Shown piece by piece: positions 45,576-57,984 of a stretch of DNA of 64,000 nucleotides. Within the stretch, counting starts at the first letter, position 1. Each line of letters starts with the position of its first letter. A model generated the notes under the pieces. That model was not told the origin of the DNA. It saw only the letters and a list, made by a program, of their open reading frames with translations, and searched no databases. The DNA comes from Pholiota molesta (Eukaryota > Basidiomycota > Agaricomycetes > Agaricales > Strophariaceae): assembly GCA_014925825.1 (NCBI GenBank), contig JACGCK010000024.1, positions 124,001-188,000 of the forward strand. Reading direction: 5' to 3'. The translations under genes were made by a program, and so were the position numbers.

Positions 45576-47168
45576 GATTATACTTGGCCGCTGTGCAGAG
45601 TTAGAAAACATGAACTCCATTATTTCCGTTCAATAAGTAAACGACTCAGGAATAAACACAATAAACAGGTCGCATTTCTGTATCCTGGTTGGTATTCAAT
45701 GGGCTATGAGTTTCTTACTGATGCAGGTATAGTCTACAAGACCCAGGCAAGAAGAGCAATGGACGCGAACGAGAAACGACTGGTGATGCAATATCTATAC
45801 AGTATTTAGCATGTGCACAAAGATTCTAAGCAGAATGTAATGTGCACTGACACGTCTATGGCAAAACGGAGGAGATGCTGATCGAGATTCTCAGCGCAAG
45901 CGGACCACCCTGGACGAGCCATCGTTTTCATTATACGTGCGTAACCTCTACAACGCAGTATATAAGACTACGGGTATGCCTCTCATTCCCTCATCCCACC
46001 CTCCTCTGATCTGCTCTGCTCTCCTTGTTTTCTGTCTTTTCTCGCTCTATCCCGTCGAGCTCGACGGTTCTGATAAATCTGGTCAACGCTGCCCTCCGCA
46101 AGCCCACTCGTCCATGAAATGCGGTCCGCCTGTCCTATAAGTGAGCTTTTGTCATTCTTAGGTGATAAACTTGATCATAAATGCGTCCCACCTTACGTCC
46201 AAAAGCTGTTAGAACGTGGCTGCGCGCGCGATCACATCCCATTTCGCATTAGAGTAATGGATAGCGGCGGACAACAGAAATCTATGGGATGAGGTGAATG
46301 CTGGCCTTCAGCATGAAATACGCACCGCACTGAGGAAACTCTCCCTCCACAGAAAGCGCTTCGAGGCTCATCTGGAACGCGTAGCGAGTAGGTTGCTGCT
46401 CATCTCTGCAGCCGCGATATTGCTTATCGCCACCCATAGCGCCTGCAAGTGCTTTCATCGCCGAATATGCGCGAGCCGGCGCCGTGCCCTTGCGTGACTG
46501 GATCAACCAGCCTCGGTGCTGGTGAAAGCCAGGGTAAGTCGAGAGCATGAACGTTCTGATAAATGTGCTCACTCATATCCCGAGGAAACAAGTACGCCGT
46601 CCTCGCATTCATCCCTTGGCTGGTCCTTGCGCCCGTCGCCGTCGTCCTCGTTGGTAAAATGGAACAGATGCCTCCTGGCTACCGAGTCGTTCGCTTCGTC
46701 GTTCATGGGCCAGGACTCAGGGCCATCCCGCAGGCCCCTGGCCAACTAATCTGTATGCCGCATAAAGGCGCGCGCGTTGACTTCAAGGGCAGCGAGTCGT
46801 TCCTGCACGGTCGAATCGGCGCTGCACTCACGGATGCTCTCGCGGTGCGGTGCGCCCTCGCAGGTCTCTTGCCCTCTCGTCGTTCCGCCTCTGGTAGTTT
46901 GCCATTTCCTCCTCGGAGGCGATCGCCGCGTTTCTGACCCGCGTGTCTCGTGGCTACGCACCGGTGCTCTCGTCCCCAATGCCTTCGCGAGTCGAGTCGA
47001 GTTGCTGTCGTCGAAGCCAGGTCGGAGCGATTGGTGGTAACCCGTGAGAGACAAAGGCGTGTGGCTGTGCATCAAAATTTCTGGGTTGTGGAGAAACGTC
47101 CACGACGACGTCGAGCCCCATTCCGTCCGTCTTCCCATCCATCCATTTATCCCCCAAAATCCGCCACC
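45576..47168. other. No gene recognised (upstream of eIF3e)
   Basis: Minus-strand frames at 46282-46612 and 46746-46990 are open but unrecognised; the latter ends in a plausible coiled-coil tail (STVQERLAALEVNARAF) and could be the end of a divergent gene. Nothing is called. Confidence 0.35.
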
Positions 47169-49021
47169 ATGGCAGAATACGACCTCTCCAAGACGCTCAT
47201 CCCGTATCTCGATCGCCATCTCTCGTTCCCGCTGCTGGCGCACCTCGGTGAGACGGGGCTATTCCCCGCGGAGGAAGTGACGATCGCGCAATACGAGCTC
47301 GCGAAGGGCACGAATATGTTTGACTATGCGAAGAGTCTGTTCGAGGGCATATATCCAGGAAAGACGGTTCCTGCTGGTGCGTCGTGCTTGTCGTTTGCTG
47401 TGGATGGTGGCTGATGGGGGTCTTTTTGTGATTATCTTTCTTTCTTGTGTTGATGGGGTTCTCGGTTGGCTTTTGTCTGGCGGTCGTACATTGTGTTGGT
47501 TTTGTGGGATCTTGTGTGGTTGGTGTTAATGGGGCGCTTTAGAGTTCGACGTGAAGCGCAAGAACGCAGTGTCGAAAAACGAGCGACTACAACAAGAGGC
47601 ACAGGCCGTGCTCGATGTCATCGAGAACCCCGATGTCGCCCAGGCGCTGCGCCAGGACAAGAACCAGAACTTGCAATATCTTAAAGACAACTACAACGTA
47701 CGCATCTCCGTGCATGCTATCGGCTGATGCTAACTTTCTTGACAGCTTACCCTCGACCAAATCACGGCCCTCTACAACTTCGGCCAGTTCCAATATTCAT
47801 ACGGCAACTACACCGGCGCCGCCGACTACCTGTACCACTTCCGCGTGCTCTCCACCGACGCCGAGCTGAACACGTCCGCGCACTGGGGCAAGCTCGCATC
47901 AGACATCCTGACCGGGCGCTGGGACGTGGCGCTCGAGGAGCTCAACACGCTGCGGGACGCGATCGACACGCGGGCGGCACCCGCGCTGCTCGGGACGGGC
48001 GCGGCGCAGGCACTCGGGGCCGCGTCGCCCGTGCTCGACCCCGCGCTCGCGCAGCTGCACTCGCGCACGTGGGTCGTGCACTGGAGCCTGTTCGTGTACT
48101 TCAACCACCCGCAGGGCCGCACGCTGCTGCTCGAGACGTTCCTCGCGCCGACGTACCTGAACACGATCCAGACGAGCTGCCCGTGGGTGCTACGCTACCT
48201 CGCGGCGGCGGCGATCCTCTCGCGCAAGGCCGCGGCGGGCCTCGCGCCCGCGGTGCCCGGCGCCCCCGCGCAGGCGGTGTCCGCGCGCGTGCGCCATGCG
48301 ATCAAGGAGGTGGTCAAGGTCATCCAGACGGAGGAGTACCAGTATCAGGACCCGATCACGGAGTTCCTGCGCGAGCTGTACGTCGAGTTCGACTTTGAGC
48401 GGGCGCAGAAGGCGCTGAAGGAGGCCGTGGAGGGGGTGCTCGCGAACGACTTCTTCCTAGGGGAGTTCAAGGACGAGTTCCTGGACTGTGCGCGGTTCTT
48501 GGTTAGCGAGGCGTATGTGCGGATCCACGGACGGGTGGATATCGAGTGAGTGACATCTTGTGTCTCGCAGGCTGGCGTTAAGCATTTCCTTAGGAACCTA
48601 TCAGAGCGCTTGAACTTGTCGCAAGAAGAAGGCGAGAAGTGGATTGTTAACCTCATTCGTGAGACGCGCATGGGTGCCGACGCCAAGATTGACCTGGAAA
48701 AGGTGCGTATCTATAAACTGCTTCCCTATCCCGGCCGCATATATCTACCCCCTTCCATTCGCCTCCATCTCCTTTTCTATCTGCCGTCCGTCTCCTCAAC
48801 CCAATTGACCAACCATCTTCCTACAGAACGTGATCGAGATCAACCGCCCACCACAGCCCGTGTACCAGACCGTCATCGAGAAGACACGACAGCTCGCCGT
48901 GCGGACGCAGGCGCTCGGCGTCGCGACCGCGCGACCAGGTGCCCTCGGCGGGCAACAGCAGCAGCAGCAGCAAGGAAAGCTCGAGTCGGAGGCGAGGACG
49001 GTGGAGGTGGGTGGAAACTAG
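47169..49021 (+). CDS. eIF3e: Translation initiation factor eIF3 subunit e (INT6 homologue)
   Basis: Cytoplasmic scaffold subunit of eIF3, which brings mRNA and initiator tRNA to the 40S ribosome. Five exons: 47169-47376, 47543-47697, 47746-48545, 48594-48702 and 48827-49021, giving 488 residues with no break. The start is in a perfect context (GCCACCATGG). Landmarks are [82 protein letters not shown] and [14 protein letters not shown]. The PCI domain follows ([66 protein letters not shown]). A Gln run near the C-terminus is species-specific. Alanine/arginine-rich insertions around residues 200-290 reflect high GC. Parts of its 3' end were duplicated twice downstream. Confidence 0.95.
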
Positions 49022-49742
49022 ATGGTCGGGCACCGGTGATGATGGGTGAGGGGAGGGAGGTGTGGATTAAAATTCGCTTTGCTTCTTTTCCTGTTTTTGC
49101 TTCTGGCCTGTTTTCTCCATTTCATTTTTTTTTTGCATCGCATTTTATCTTGCTTTTTCCTCCCCGTGCACGTTCGTCTCCCGCTTTTCATCCCCGGCAG
49201 CACTCCATGGTCAGGTTCACATGGGCAGAGTGGATATGACCTTTAGACAAGGAACCGAAGAACGATAAGTAAACCTGACATGTGCATGAGGCAGCTTTGA
49301 GGCTGTAGGCTAACGAAGGCAATTTCGCCGGATCGATCCATCATGAACTAACCTTTACCGCCGACTGTATTGATCATTAAGTGCTCATGCTCAGAATCCA
49401 GGGAAACGGGAAACCTCAAACTGCTACGTCCGACTTTTTGCTGATGGTGAGCGTTTTCTCCTCTATGGTCTCGTTGTGCTGTACTCAAACGATTCTTGCT
49501 TAGTTCATAGAAAGCGAGTCACTTCGCCATTCTCGACTCAGAACACCAATTGATATGTGACATGAGGCCAGCGCCATGAAACCAGATGGAATGGCAGGTC
49601 ACACCTAATGCACCGATATTGCTAATAAGCTTCAATGTCGGTTTGTTCGGCTCTCGATGATGCCTCCAGCTTCAGGCCTTGCAATATATCAATGTGGCAC
49701 CCTCGATATCTCATTGAAAGCACTCATGCCAGCATCCGCGAC
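49022..49742. other. No gene recognised; duplicated upstream-type sequence
   Basis: Contains GCATGAGGCAGC (49285) and GACATGAGGCCAGC (49558) and a GCAATATATCAA stretch near 49682. These align with the sequence upstream of the two DUF4436-type genes, so this is a third copy of that promoter region. Confidence 0.5.
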
Positions 49743-50080
49743 ATGGACGACCCTCCGAACACTCGCCCCAGCTCTCCGAGATATGATACTTAAATGACCT
49801 ATGTATTCCTCGCGACGGACCTCTTTTGCAAACCCGCTATCGCTTTTGCGGGCGGCAGGTGCTGATGGAGGTGGTCCTGGTCACTGCGGACCCGACGTTG
49901 CTGGACGGGTGGATATCGAGTTAGTGGCGTCTTATTTCTGCAGGGCTGGCGTCAATCATGCTGACGAGATTTTATTAGGAACCTACCGGAGCGCTCAAAC
50001 CTGACGCAGAAGAGGTGAAAAGTGGACTGTTGATCTCATTCGCGAGACGCGCATCGCATCGGTGCCAATGTGAAGGGTTG
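49743..50080 (+). pseudogene. Chimeric fragment: DUF4436-type exon 1 fused to eIF3e tail
   Basis: Begins ATGGACGACCCTCCGAACAC like the DUF4436-type genes, loses its middle, and resumes with GTGCTGATGGAGGTGGT...GACCCGACGTTG. It then switches at about 49900 to eIF3e sequence CTGGACGGGTGGATATCGAG, including the intron and the start of eIF3e exon 4. Stops and gaps prevent translation. It records an unequal recombination between the two gene types. Confidence 0.75.
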
Positions 50081-50690
50081 AATCCTCCTTACATCCCAAT
50101 CACATATGACCGCCTGTCAGCGGTCAGCCTCGTTGCATTCGCCTTCATCCCCTTTCCTATATTTTTCCCGTCGCAACCCAGCTGATTTGATTGTGCAGGA
50201 TGGCTGGCATGAAGCTCATTGCAATATCTTTGAAACCGAACAACGATAAAGATGACCTGCGTGAGGCGGCATTGACGCCGAAGGCAATTTAGCTGCATCG
50301 ACATATTGTGCATTGACTTTAACGCTCAAGCTCACGTTTCGGGCTAGTCTCGAAGTTTCAGGAACCGACTTCAAAGATTGTTCGTGGTGCGATAACGCTT
50401 CTTTGACCTATTCTCAACGATCCATGCTGGGCTCATAGAAATCATGTAACATTTAGGATGGGAAATGTGTCACTTCCCTATTTCTGACACAAACGCCAAA
50501 TATGTGACATGAGGCCAGCGTCATTACTCAATGACAGGTCGCATCTAATTCACTAATATCACTGACACGCTCCAACGGCGCCTAGTTTTGTTCGGCTCCT
50601 GAATGTGAAGCCTCCTGCTTCAGACCTTGCAATATATTAAGATGCAGCCCTTCGTATCTCATCAAAAGCACTCGTCCCAGCATCTACGAC

Positions 50691-52350
50691 ATGGACAATT
50701 CTCCAAACGCTCGCCCCAACTCTCCAGGATATGATACACAAACGGCCTATTCCCCGCGACGGTCAAACACTGCAGGGTTATTCCAATTCCGTGTTCCACT
50801 TCCGCCTACGAAGGAGGAGATCAGGCACCATCGGAACAACCTTCGAATATGGATTATTTGCAGCCTCGCTTTCATCATTGGCTGCCCCATTATTTCCGTC
50901 ATGATTGGCTTACATCTGCACGCCAGAGACCTCGTCTACAGACCCACGACCGAATTTGTGGGCCGGCAGGTGTTAATGGAGGTGGTTCTAGTCACTGCGG
51001 ACCCGACAATGCAGACTATGACGCTCGATTGGACCTTTCTTGGGGAGGAGACGTCACCCTGCAGTGCAACTAACTTGACGGGATGTACAGATATCAACGT
51101 ATTTTTCGACGAGTAAGCCTTTCCAAATGTGGATATTGGATCCTCCCATTCTGACTTTTCGTGTAATGGGTAGCAACCTTCTCTCTAACGGGGCCGATAC
51201 CATCAAGAATAGCAACTATCCGACTACGCCCATCTTCGTTCACAATGCGACAGCGTTCGCCATCACCGACATCATCGCGAACACGCCCACATTCCGCACG
51301 AACCTCATGATGTTCTCCCCAGCCGATCGTGCCTCGTCTCTAATATTTTATCCGTTCGACTCGTGAGTTCGTATTCCCAATTTAAACTCAGTATCGCTCT
51401 TACACTTTCCGTAGATACACGACCCAAATCTTTATCTATGCTCAGGACGCCACCACGAATGAAACGATAGGGATCAAGATCGCGCGTACACGAGGGATTG
51501 CTACGTGCGTTTTCAATTTCAATTTTTTTTAGTAATTCTGAACATCAATGACACCTGTCAGCGGATTCAAAACGAACGCCTACACACGCCCGAATGTAAT
51601 AATTCCTCCGGGGATAGCAAACGTTGTAATTGATCTTCAACGAGGAAATCTAGTGAAAGCCTTTTCGATCGTTGCCACTGTCTCTATCTGTGAGTTATCC
51701 CTATTTTTACATCATTGATGGCTAACGTTTGAACGATTTTACAGGGATGATTACGATAATCTTGTTGCTGGTGATGCTCACCTGCGTGTTCTTCGGCTTC
51801 AGGCAGAAGGGCGAGGTGCTCGTCATACCAGTTGCCACGCTCTTCGCGTTTACACAGCTGAGGGGAAGCATGCCTGGAGCGCCTGCTGGATTTGGTGAGT
51901 TGTCTTTCTTCCGCAAATTCGGATACTACTTATGTTTTCTTGATGTTCAGGCGACGTGCTTGGTGAGCTCGCTTATGTTTTCACTGCCATGGGGTCACTG
52001 ATCAGGGACTTTTGTGAACAGATTTCGTAGGCCTTCTACCATGTCTAGCCCTTTTGTCTCTTTCAGTGAGTGACACAGTAACACCGTCTGAATGATTGCC
52101 AATTATATCAACATCTCCCGTTCCCGTTCCTCCAGGCATCCATAACCCTCGGTGCATTCATCTTATCTGATCCGACAGAAAAGGCTACCTCCCTCAGCTG
52201 GGACTTAGTGTGTATGTTTATTTCACTCTCCGCATCTGATTTCTCGGAATGACGTTCTTTGTTTTCTCTCCTCATACTCAAGTCACGGCCTTTCCGATGC
52301 TTGCACCGAAGGGTTGGAAACCCGAAGAAGCATCGAAGACAGAATCCTAG
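50691..52350 (+). CDS. DUF4436-type membrane protein, copy 1
   Basis: Start ATG at 50691 (MDNSPNARPNSPGYD). Exons read as 50691-51112, 51174-51362, 51415-51504, 51562-51689, 51745-51894, a 12-base exon 51951-51962, 52022-52065, from 52136, and a last exon from about 52283 to TAG at 52350. A proline-rich cytoplasmic start precedes a membrane segment (IWIICSLAFIIGCPIISVMI). An extracytoplasmic part follows (DLVYRPTTEF, LDWTFLGEETSPC, CTDINVFFDD, TPIFVHNATAFAITDII), then three hydrophobic C-terminal helices (ITIILLLVMLTCVFFGF, LFAFTQLRGSMPGAPAGFG, LLPCLALLSLS) and MLAPKGWKPEE. I believe this is the DUF4436 family; function unknown. The junction of the last two exons does not resolve cleanly. A TATATTAAG stretch lies about 60 bp upstream. 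Confidence 0.7.
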
Positions 52351-52873
52351 GGCTTGAATTAGCACAAGGCTATAATGATCATTATTTCTGTGTATTTGTG
52401 GAACCGGGACCGTGTGTTATACTTGCATCGACGTTGGAGACCAGCTCTGGTCTTGAAAACAATCCTGTTAGTGTCTATTTTATGTAGGAACCGATGTATA
52501 TGACCGTTCTTTGCATAAGTGGGTTAGAACGCCGACAGTCATCAGCGCAAGGATCCACACCGTGATGTGTGGTTCCCCTCGGCCGGCGCACACATCGTGT
52601 TCGGCTGATGAAAATGTTTAAGAATGAGAAAGCTGCGGAATCATATCAATGCACAAGTTAGCCTAGTCACGAAATTTATCCAAACCAGCGTTCTGATTAC
52701 AGTACATTTTTACGCGCGATAGAAAACGTTGTTTGGCGTCCAACAAAATACAGCGTTTCCCGTGGTTTGTGGGCAAGCCTGGCCCTTTTCACACAATTAG
52801 AACACACGTGCTTAGGCCTATATATTGCCGCTCGCTCGGAACCTGCGTCCATGAGACCGTAACAACTGCCGCC

Positions 52874-54033
52874 ATGTCAGAGTCGGACGAAGACGTGAAA
52901 TACCAAGTTGAACGCGACGAATTGGACTCCATCTTCGACAACATATTTAGGACTTTTACTGGAGAACCAGCCCAGCTCAGCAGGAATATCTTCTCCGTAA
53001 TACAAGCGCATCCAACAATGGCATGCGCACACGCCCTCGCGCATGCTCTGACCTCGCACTCCGAAGAAAATCCCAAAGAAATCTACAGATTGGTTCAAGG
53101 GACTGCCGCCGTGTTCACATCTTATCCTGAATCCAGTGAAATCATCATTGACGAACCAGAAATGACCTGCGGCGGCCCTGCTCCCTTCCATGCAGAGCTC
53201 TATGTAGAGCTGGCAGAATACATGTCATACGGCATGGAGGATAATCAGCGCGATTTGGGTCAGAAATATGCCCATCGAATGTGACGCTCCAGACAGCACT
53301 CCTCTCTGGGAGCGTCGTCGCCACCGGGCTGATGGAGCGCTCAATCTGTCGATGGTTTGTGCGCGACGGCCTACGACTTTCGAACATAGACAAACCCGAA
53401 CGACGGGAAGTACTGGCGATTGCAGCCTGCTTGCACTCGTCACTGCCGGAGCGCGATCGTTAGTCAGAACTGGAATGGCTGATAGCTTGGACGTTGTCGT
53501 ACATGCATTGGAGAAGTTAAAAGAAGATAAGGTGATTCAGCATCCGCGCGGAGTGCACTGCTCGAGGTATTTGTCGTTCATTCTCTAGAGGAATGTAGTT
53601 TGTTGATAAGAATCTTCTTGAATTTACGAAGATAACGATTACATTGGCGAAGAACAAGTTCACCGAAAGCATTTCACCCGCTGAGTCCTGGACATTTTTG
53701 TTTACAGATGATGTTCCCCCAGCATATTCTCCTAGTGCCTTTAAGCTCAAATACCGGATCGCTCTAATGCTGCAAGTACCTCATCGTAAACCTCAAGCGC
53801 CAGTTTCGCAGCGTTCATCGGCATCAGGTGGTCTTTCGGCTCTCCTGGGACTCAACACCGTCGCATATCCTCTCCCGTTAACCAGCTACTACTATTATCT
53901 CCTCACAGCATCAGATCTACGAGGGCCGACATGTACCCACAACGTTCGACGACATCCTCATATCATCAGTGGCAGGTCATCATATCGAACAGGCGGCGCT
54001 GGGATCCACGGACGCGGATTCGTGAAAGCTTGA
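52874..54033 (+). pseudogene. MSNSDED family copy B (frameshifted)
   Basis: Start MSESDEDVKYQVERDELDSI at 52874, with AGGCCTATATATTGCC about 60 bp upstream. It follows copies C and E with many substitutions, then loses one base near 53260 (before SNVTLQTALLSGSVVATGLM in the next frame) and one near 53434 (AACL-QLVTAG region). The second exon from about 53643 (LAKNKFTESISPAESWTFLF) is partly readable. More diverged than the other copies, so real decay is likely here. Confidence 0.7.
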
Positions 54034-54404
54034 GATTATTCTGTAATGCGATGAGTACTTGGATAATATCACCTACTTTTGGAATGAGATGATCTTATAT
54101 TTGATTTTGAGTTGGAATCTGGAATTTAGGCATCAAGCGCCTGGAATTTGCTGTGGCGGGGCTGGCGGCCCGCGCCGGCCAATTCCGAGCGCTGTTGCAT
54201 GCCAGCCCAGCGCCAGATGGTTCTGAACTTCTGTCTCCCACAACGCGTATAACAAGCCTTCATCGACATCGACAGGGTAAGTAAGCCCACTCGCCGCACG
54301 CATAGCTCGAAACAGGACAGCGAGGGTCGGCGGCAACTCTCCTGACAAAACATCTTGTCTGTACTTGGGCCCCCAGTGCAAGCATTCTCGGCGCGCGTGG
54401 GAAC

Positions 54405-54680
54405 TGAAGGCATCGGTGGAGGGTGTTCTCGCGAACGACTTCAAGTTCTTGGACTGCGCGCAGTTTTTGGTTAGCGAAGCGTATGTGCGGAACCGTGGCC
54501 GGGTGGCTATTGAGTGAGTGGCGTCTTATGTATCGCATGGGCCGGCGTAAAACGTGTTGATGGCATTTTCTTAGGAGTGCTTGAATCTGTCCCAGAAGGA
54601 GGCGATAAGTGGATGGTTCAATACCATTCGCAAGACGTGCATGGGCGCCAACGTGAAGATTGATTTGGAGAAGGTCCATA
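54405..54680 (+). pseudogene. eIF3e tail fragment
   Basis: Reads GTGGAGGGTGTTCTCGCGAA and continues through the end of eIF3e exon 3, its intron and exon 4 to GAGAAGGT, with deletions (part of [12 protein letters not shown] missing) and frame breaks. It lies upstream of DUF4436-type copy 2, just as the chimeric fragment lies upstream of copy 1. Confidence 0.85.
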
Positions 54681-55263
54681 TACATTTAAAATTCTCTTCC
54701 CATCTCAACCGCATTTACCCATGTCATCAGTTCACTCCTATGGAGCTAACTGACTAGTAACTGCCATATCATCGAAACCGAACAACGATAAACATGCCCT
54801 GCATGAGGTGGCATTGAGGCCGAAGGCAATCTAGCTGCATCGACACATTTCGCATTGTTTGCCCTCGGATCGTACTGACTTTAGCGCTCAAGCTTACGCT
54901 TCGAGCTAGCCCCAAAGCTTCAAAGCTGCACGGACCAACTTTCAAGCTGTTTTAGTGGTGCGGATTTGTTACTTTATCGCTTCCTTGATCTATTCTCAGA
55001 CGATCTTTGCTTGGCTTATAGAAATCATGTAACATGTAGGATGGGAACATGTCATTTCGCTATTTCTGACACAAAACAACCAATTGATTTGTGACATGAG
55101 GCTAGCGTCATTATATGACAGGTCGCACCTATATTATCGACACGCTCCGCCAGCGCCAGATTTTGTTCGGCTCTGTATCTAATGCCCCCTGCTTCAGTCC
55201 TCGCAATATATAAGATGCTGCCTTCCATATCTCTTCAACAGCATTCATCCCCGCATCTACGAC

Positions 55264-56923
55264 ATGGAAGATTCTCCCAACGCTCGCGCTCGCCCCAACT
55301 CTCCGGGATATGATACACAAACGATCTATTCCCCGCGACGGTCAAACACTACAGGGTTATTCCAATTCCGTGCCCCACTTCCGCCTACGAAGGAGGAGAT
55401 CAGGCGCCATCGAAACAACCTCCGGGTGTGGATTGTATGCAGTCTCGCGTTCATCATCCTCTGCCCCATTATCTCGGTCATGATTGGCCTGCGCCTGCAT
55501 GCCAGAGACCTTTTTTACCGACCCGATACCGATTTTGCGGGCAGGCAGGTGCTGATCGAGGTGGTTCTGGTCACTGCGGATCCGACGTTGCAGACTGTGA
55601 CGCTTGATTGGACGTTTCTTGGGGAGGAAACGTCGCCCTGCAGCGCGACTAACTTGACGGGGTGTACAAATATCAATATGTTTTTCGACGAGTAAGTCCT
55701 TCCAGGTTTGTGTGTGGTCTCCTCTCCTTCTGACTCTTCGTATAACGGGTAGCAACCTTCTCTCCAACGGGGCCGATACCATCAAGAATAGCAACTACCC
55801 GACTACGCCCATCTTCGTTCACAATGCCACAGCGTTCGCCATCACCGACATCATCGCTAACACGCCCACATTCCGCACGAACCTCATGATGTTCTCCCCA
55901 GCTGATCGTGCCTCGTCGCTGTTGTTCTATCCCTTCGACTCGTGAGTTCGAATTGCCAACTCAGTAACTTATCTCTCCAACACTTTCTGTAGATACACGA
56001 CCCAGATCTTTATCTATGCTCAGGACGCCACCACGAACGCAACGATAGGGATCAAGATCGCGCGTACACGAGGCATCGCTACGTACGTGGCCCACGAGGC
56101 CGTTTGAATATTACATCGCCTTAGCACTAAACTAAACCTTTCAGCGGTTTCAAAACGAAGGCCTACACGCGCCCGAATGTAACAATCCTCCAGGGGCGGT
56201 AAACATTGTAATTGATCTTCAGCGAGGGAACTTGGTGAAGGCCTTTTCGATCGTTGCCACTGTCTCTATCTGTAAGTTACACCTGTTTCTATATTAATGA
56301 TAACTAACTTTTGATCGATTTTACAGGGCTGATTACGCTAATCTTGTTGCTGGTGATGCTCACCTGCGTATTTTTTGGCTTCAGGCAGAAGGGCGAGGTG
56401 CTCGTCGTACCCGTTGCCACGCTCTTCGCATTCACACAGCTGAGGGGAAGCATGCCTGGAGCGCCTGCTGGATTTGGTGAGCTATTCTTCTTTCACAAAT
56501 TCGTACACTACTTATGTTTTTCTGACATTCAGGCGACGTGCTTGGTGAGTTCGCTTATGTTTTCCCTTCCTTCTAAGGCGTCACTGATCCAGACTTTTGT
56601 GAACAGATTTCGTGGGCCTTCTGCCATGTCTAGCCCTTTTGTCGCTTTCAGTGAGTGACATCCTTAATCCGTCCGACTGATAGATATCGACGTCTTCTGT
56701 TACTCCAGGCAGCCATAACCCTCGGCGCATTCATCTTATCCGATCCGACAGAAAAGGCCACCTCCCTGAGCTGGGACTTATTGTGTATGTTTATTTCACC
56801 CTCCGCATCTGATTTCTCGGAATGACGGCCTTTGTTATCGCTCCTCGTACTCAAGTCACAGCGTTTCCGATGCTTGCACCGAAGGGTTGGAAACCCGAAG
56901 AAACATCGAAAACAGAAATCTAG
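55264..56923 (+). CDS. DUF4436-type membrane protein, copy 2 (one frameshift)
   Basis: Starts MEDSPNARARPNSPGYD at 55264 and follows copy 1 exon by exon, including the 12-base exon, to TAG at 56921. The membrane segments VWIVCSLAFIILCPIISVMI and LITLILLLVMLTCVFFGF are kept. Exon 4 lacks one base near 56197 (ATCCTCCAGG where copy 1 has ATTCCTCCGG), which would end translation early; elsewhere the frame is sound. A GCAATATATAAGATG TATA stretch lies about 60 bp upstream. The two copies are close enough that duplication is fairly recent. If the missing base is an error, this is a second working gene. Confidence 0.65.
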
Positions 56924-57450
56924 CGGTTGAACCGGCACAAGGCTATAATGACAATTCTCTTCCTAGTCCTGTGTTATATTTTCATCTATACAGTCTACAA
57001 CGAGAAAGCCACTATCTATTCCTTTCTTCCATCGGGAAATGGTCTCCTTTCTTACCCAATCGACTGTTATCATGGGTTACGATACCATGGAAATCCTTCC
57101 CAGATATAACTATCCTCCCCGCCCCTGGTTTTCCTCCCAAATACTTCCCTCCTTGCTTGACTGGATGTATATGCAACACTTCATGGGTGGCAGGAATGGG
57201 AGTCTTGCCCGCCAGAGTCGGATCAGGGTGTGTCGCGGGATAAGGGCGGTTCTGGAAGACATGTGGCTGCAGTTATAGGTATCATAAGCACAGTCTCCTT
57301 CTGTTAATTCCAGACTCACATATTTACCATGTCCAACTTGTAAGTTAAGGTGTTGGAGCGTGAGGGAGGTCGCGACAGCCGCAATTGCATCTTTGTGGTC
57401 ATAGATCTCTACGTATACAAACCGAGTTCAGCCACTGAATAACCAATCGC

Positions 57451-57828
57451 TCAAAAAATAGACCACATACGCTTTCCATGTAGCATGTACTTCTTGTCCT
57501 TCCCCGGAAGATTATTCATCTTGAACATCTGTCTCATCGCCTGCTTGTACGCCTTCACCACGGCGGGCTTCTCCACCCCTGGCATCTTTGTCAAATGTTC
57601 GACTAATGGGCGGAGGAGTCCCCAAGGGTGGATAAACCTGGGTGACAAATGCTGGTCTGGAGAACCAGGTGGCAAAGTTGTCAATGAATGCAGTAGACGA
57701 GCCAAAATAATCGGATACCAACCCAAATCAAATGATTGCGCTTGTGGTCTGCCAATTGGGGCGGCGGTAACACATAGAAATAGGATACTGAGCCATGATG
57801 TGGCGAGAAGAGAACGGAAGAGATACAT
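57451..57828 (-). CDS. Small secreted protein, hypothetical
   Basis: 125 residues from the ATG at 57828 to the stop at 57451. Residues 1-23 (MYLFRSLLATSWLSILFLCV...) form a clear signal peptide with a likely cut at TAA-APIG. The mature part is basic, with KMPGVEKPAVVKAYKQAM and MFKMNNLPGKDKKYMLHGK. It has no cysteines after the signal peptide and no family I recognise. Single exon. The opposite strand also has a 123-residue open frame, but the signal peptide favours the minus strand. Confidence 0.45.
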   Translation of the reverse strand: MYLFRSLLATSWLSILFLCVTAAPIGRPQAQSFDLGWYPIILARLLHSLTTLPPGSPDQHLSPRFIHPWGLLRPLVEHLTKMPGVEKPAVVKAYKQAMRQMFKMNNLPGKDKKYMLHGKRMWSIF

Positions 57829-57984
57829 TCGAAAGAAGGCGGGATATGTGGACTGAATATAAGGAATATCTGGCGTTCAACGCTCAGGGGATGAGAAACG
57901 ATAACAAAGATGCAAATGGTTATGAAGGAAGTGAATGTCAGAGACCAGCTCTGCTCTCAAAGGAATCCTGATAGTGTCTGTTTA

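Noticed and set aside
46746..47243. 165-codon minus-strand frame running into the eIF3e start
   Set aside because: The first part is antisense to eIF3e; only the last 20-odd residues look protein-like, which is not enough to call a gene.
47727..48398. 223-codon alternative frame inside eIF3e
   Set aside because: High-GC shadow frame of arginine/alanine-rich sequence overlapping the well-supported eIF3e exon 3.
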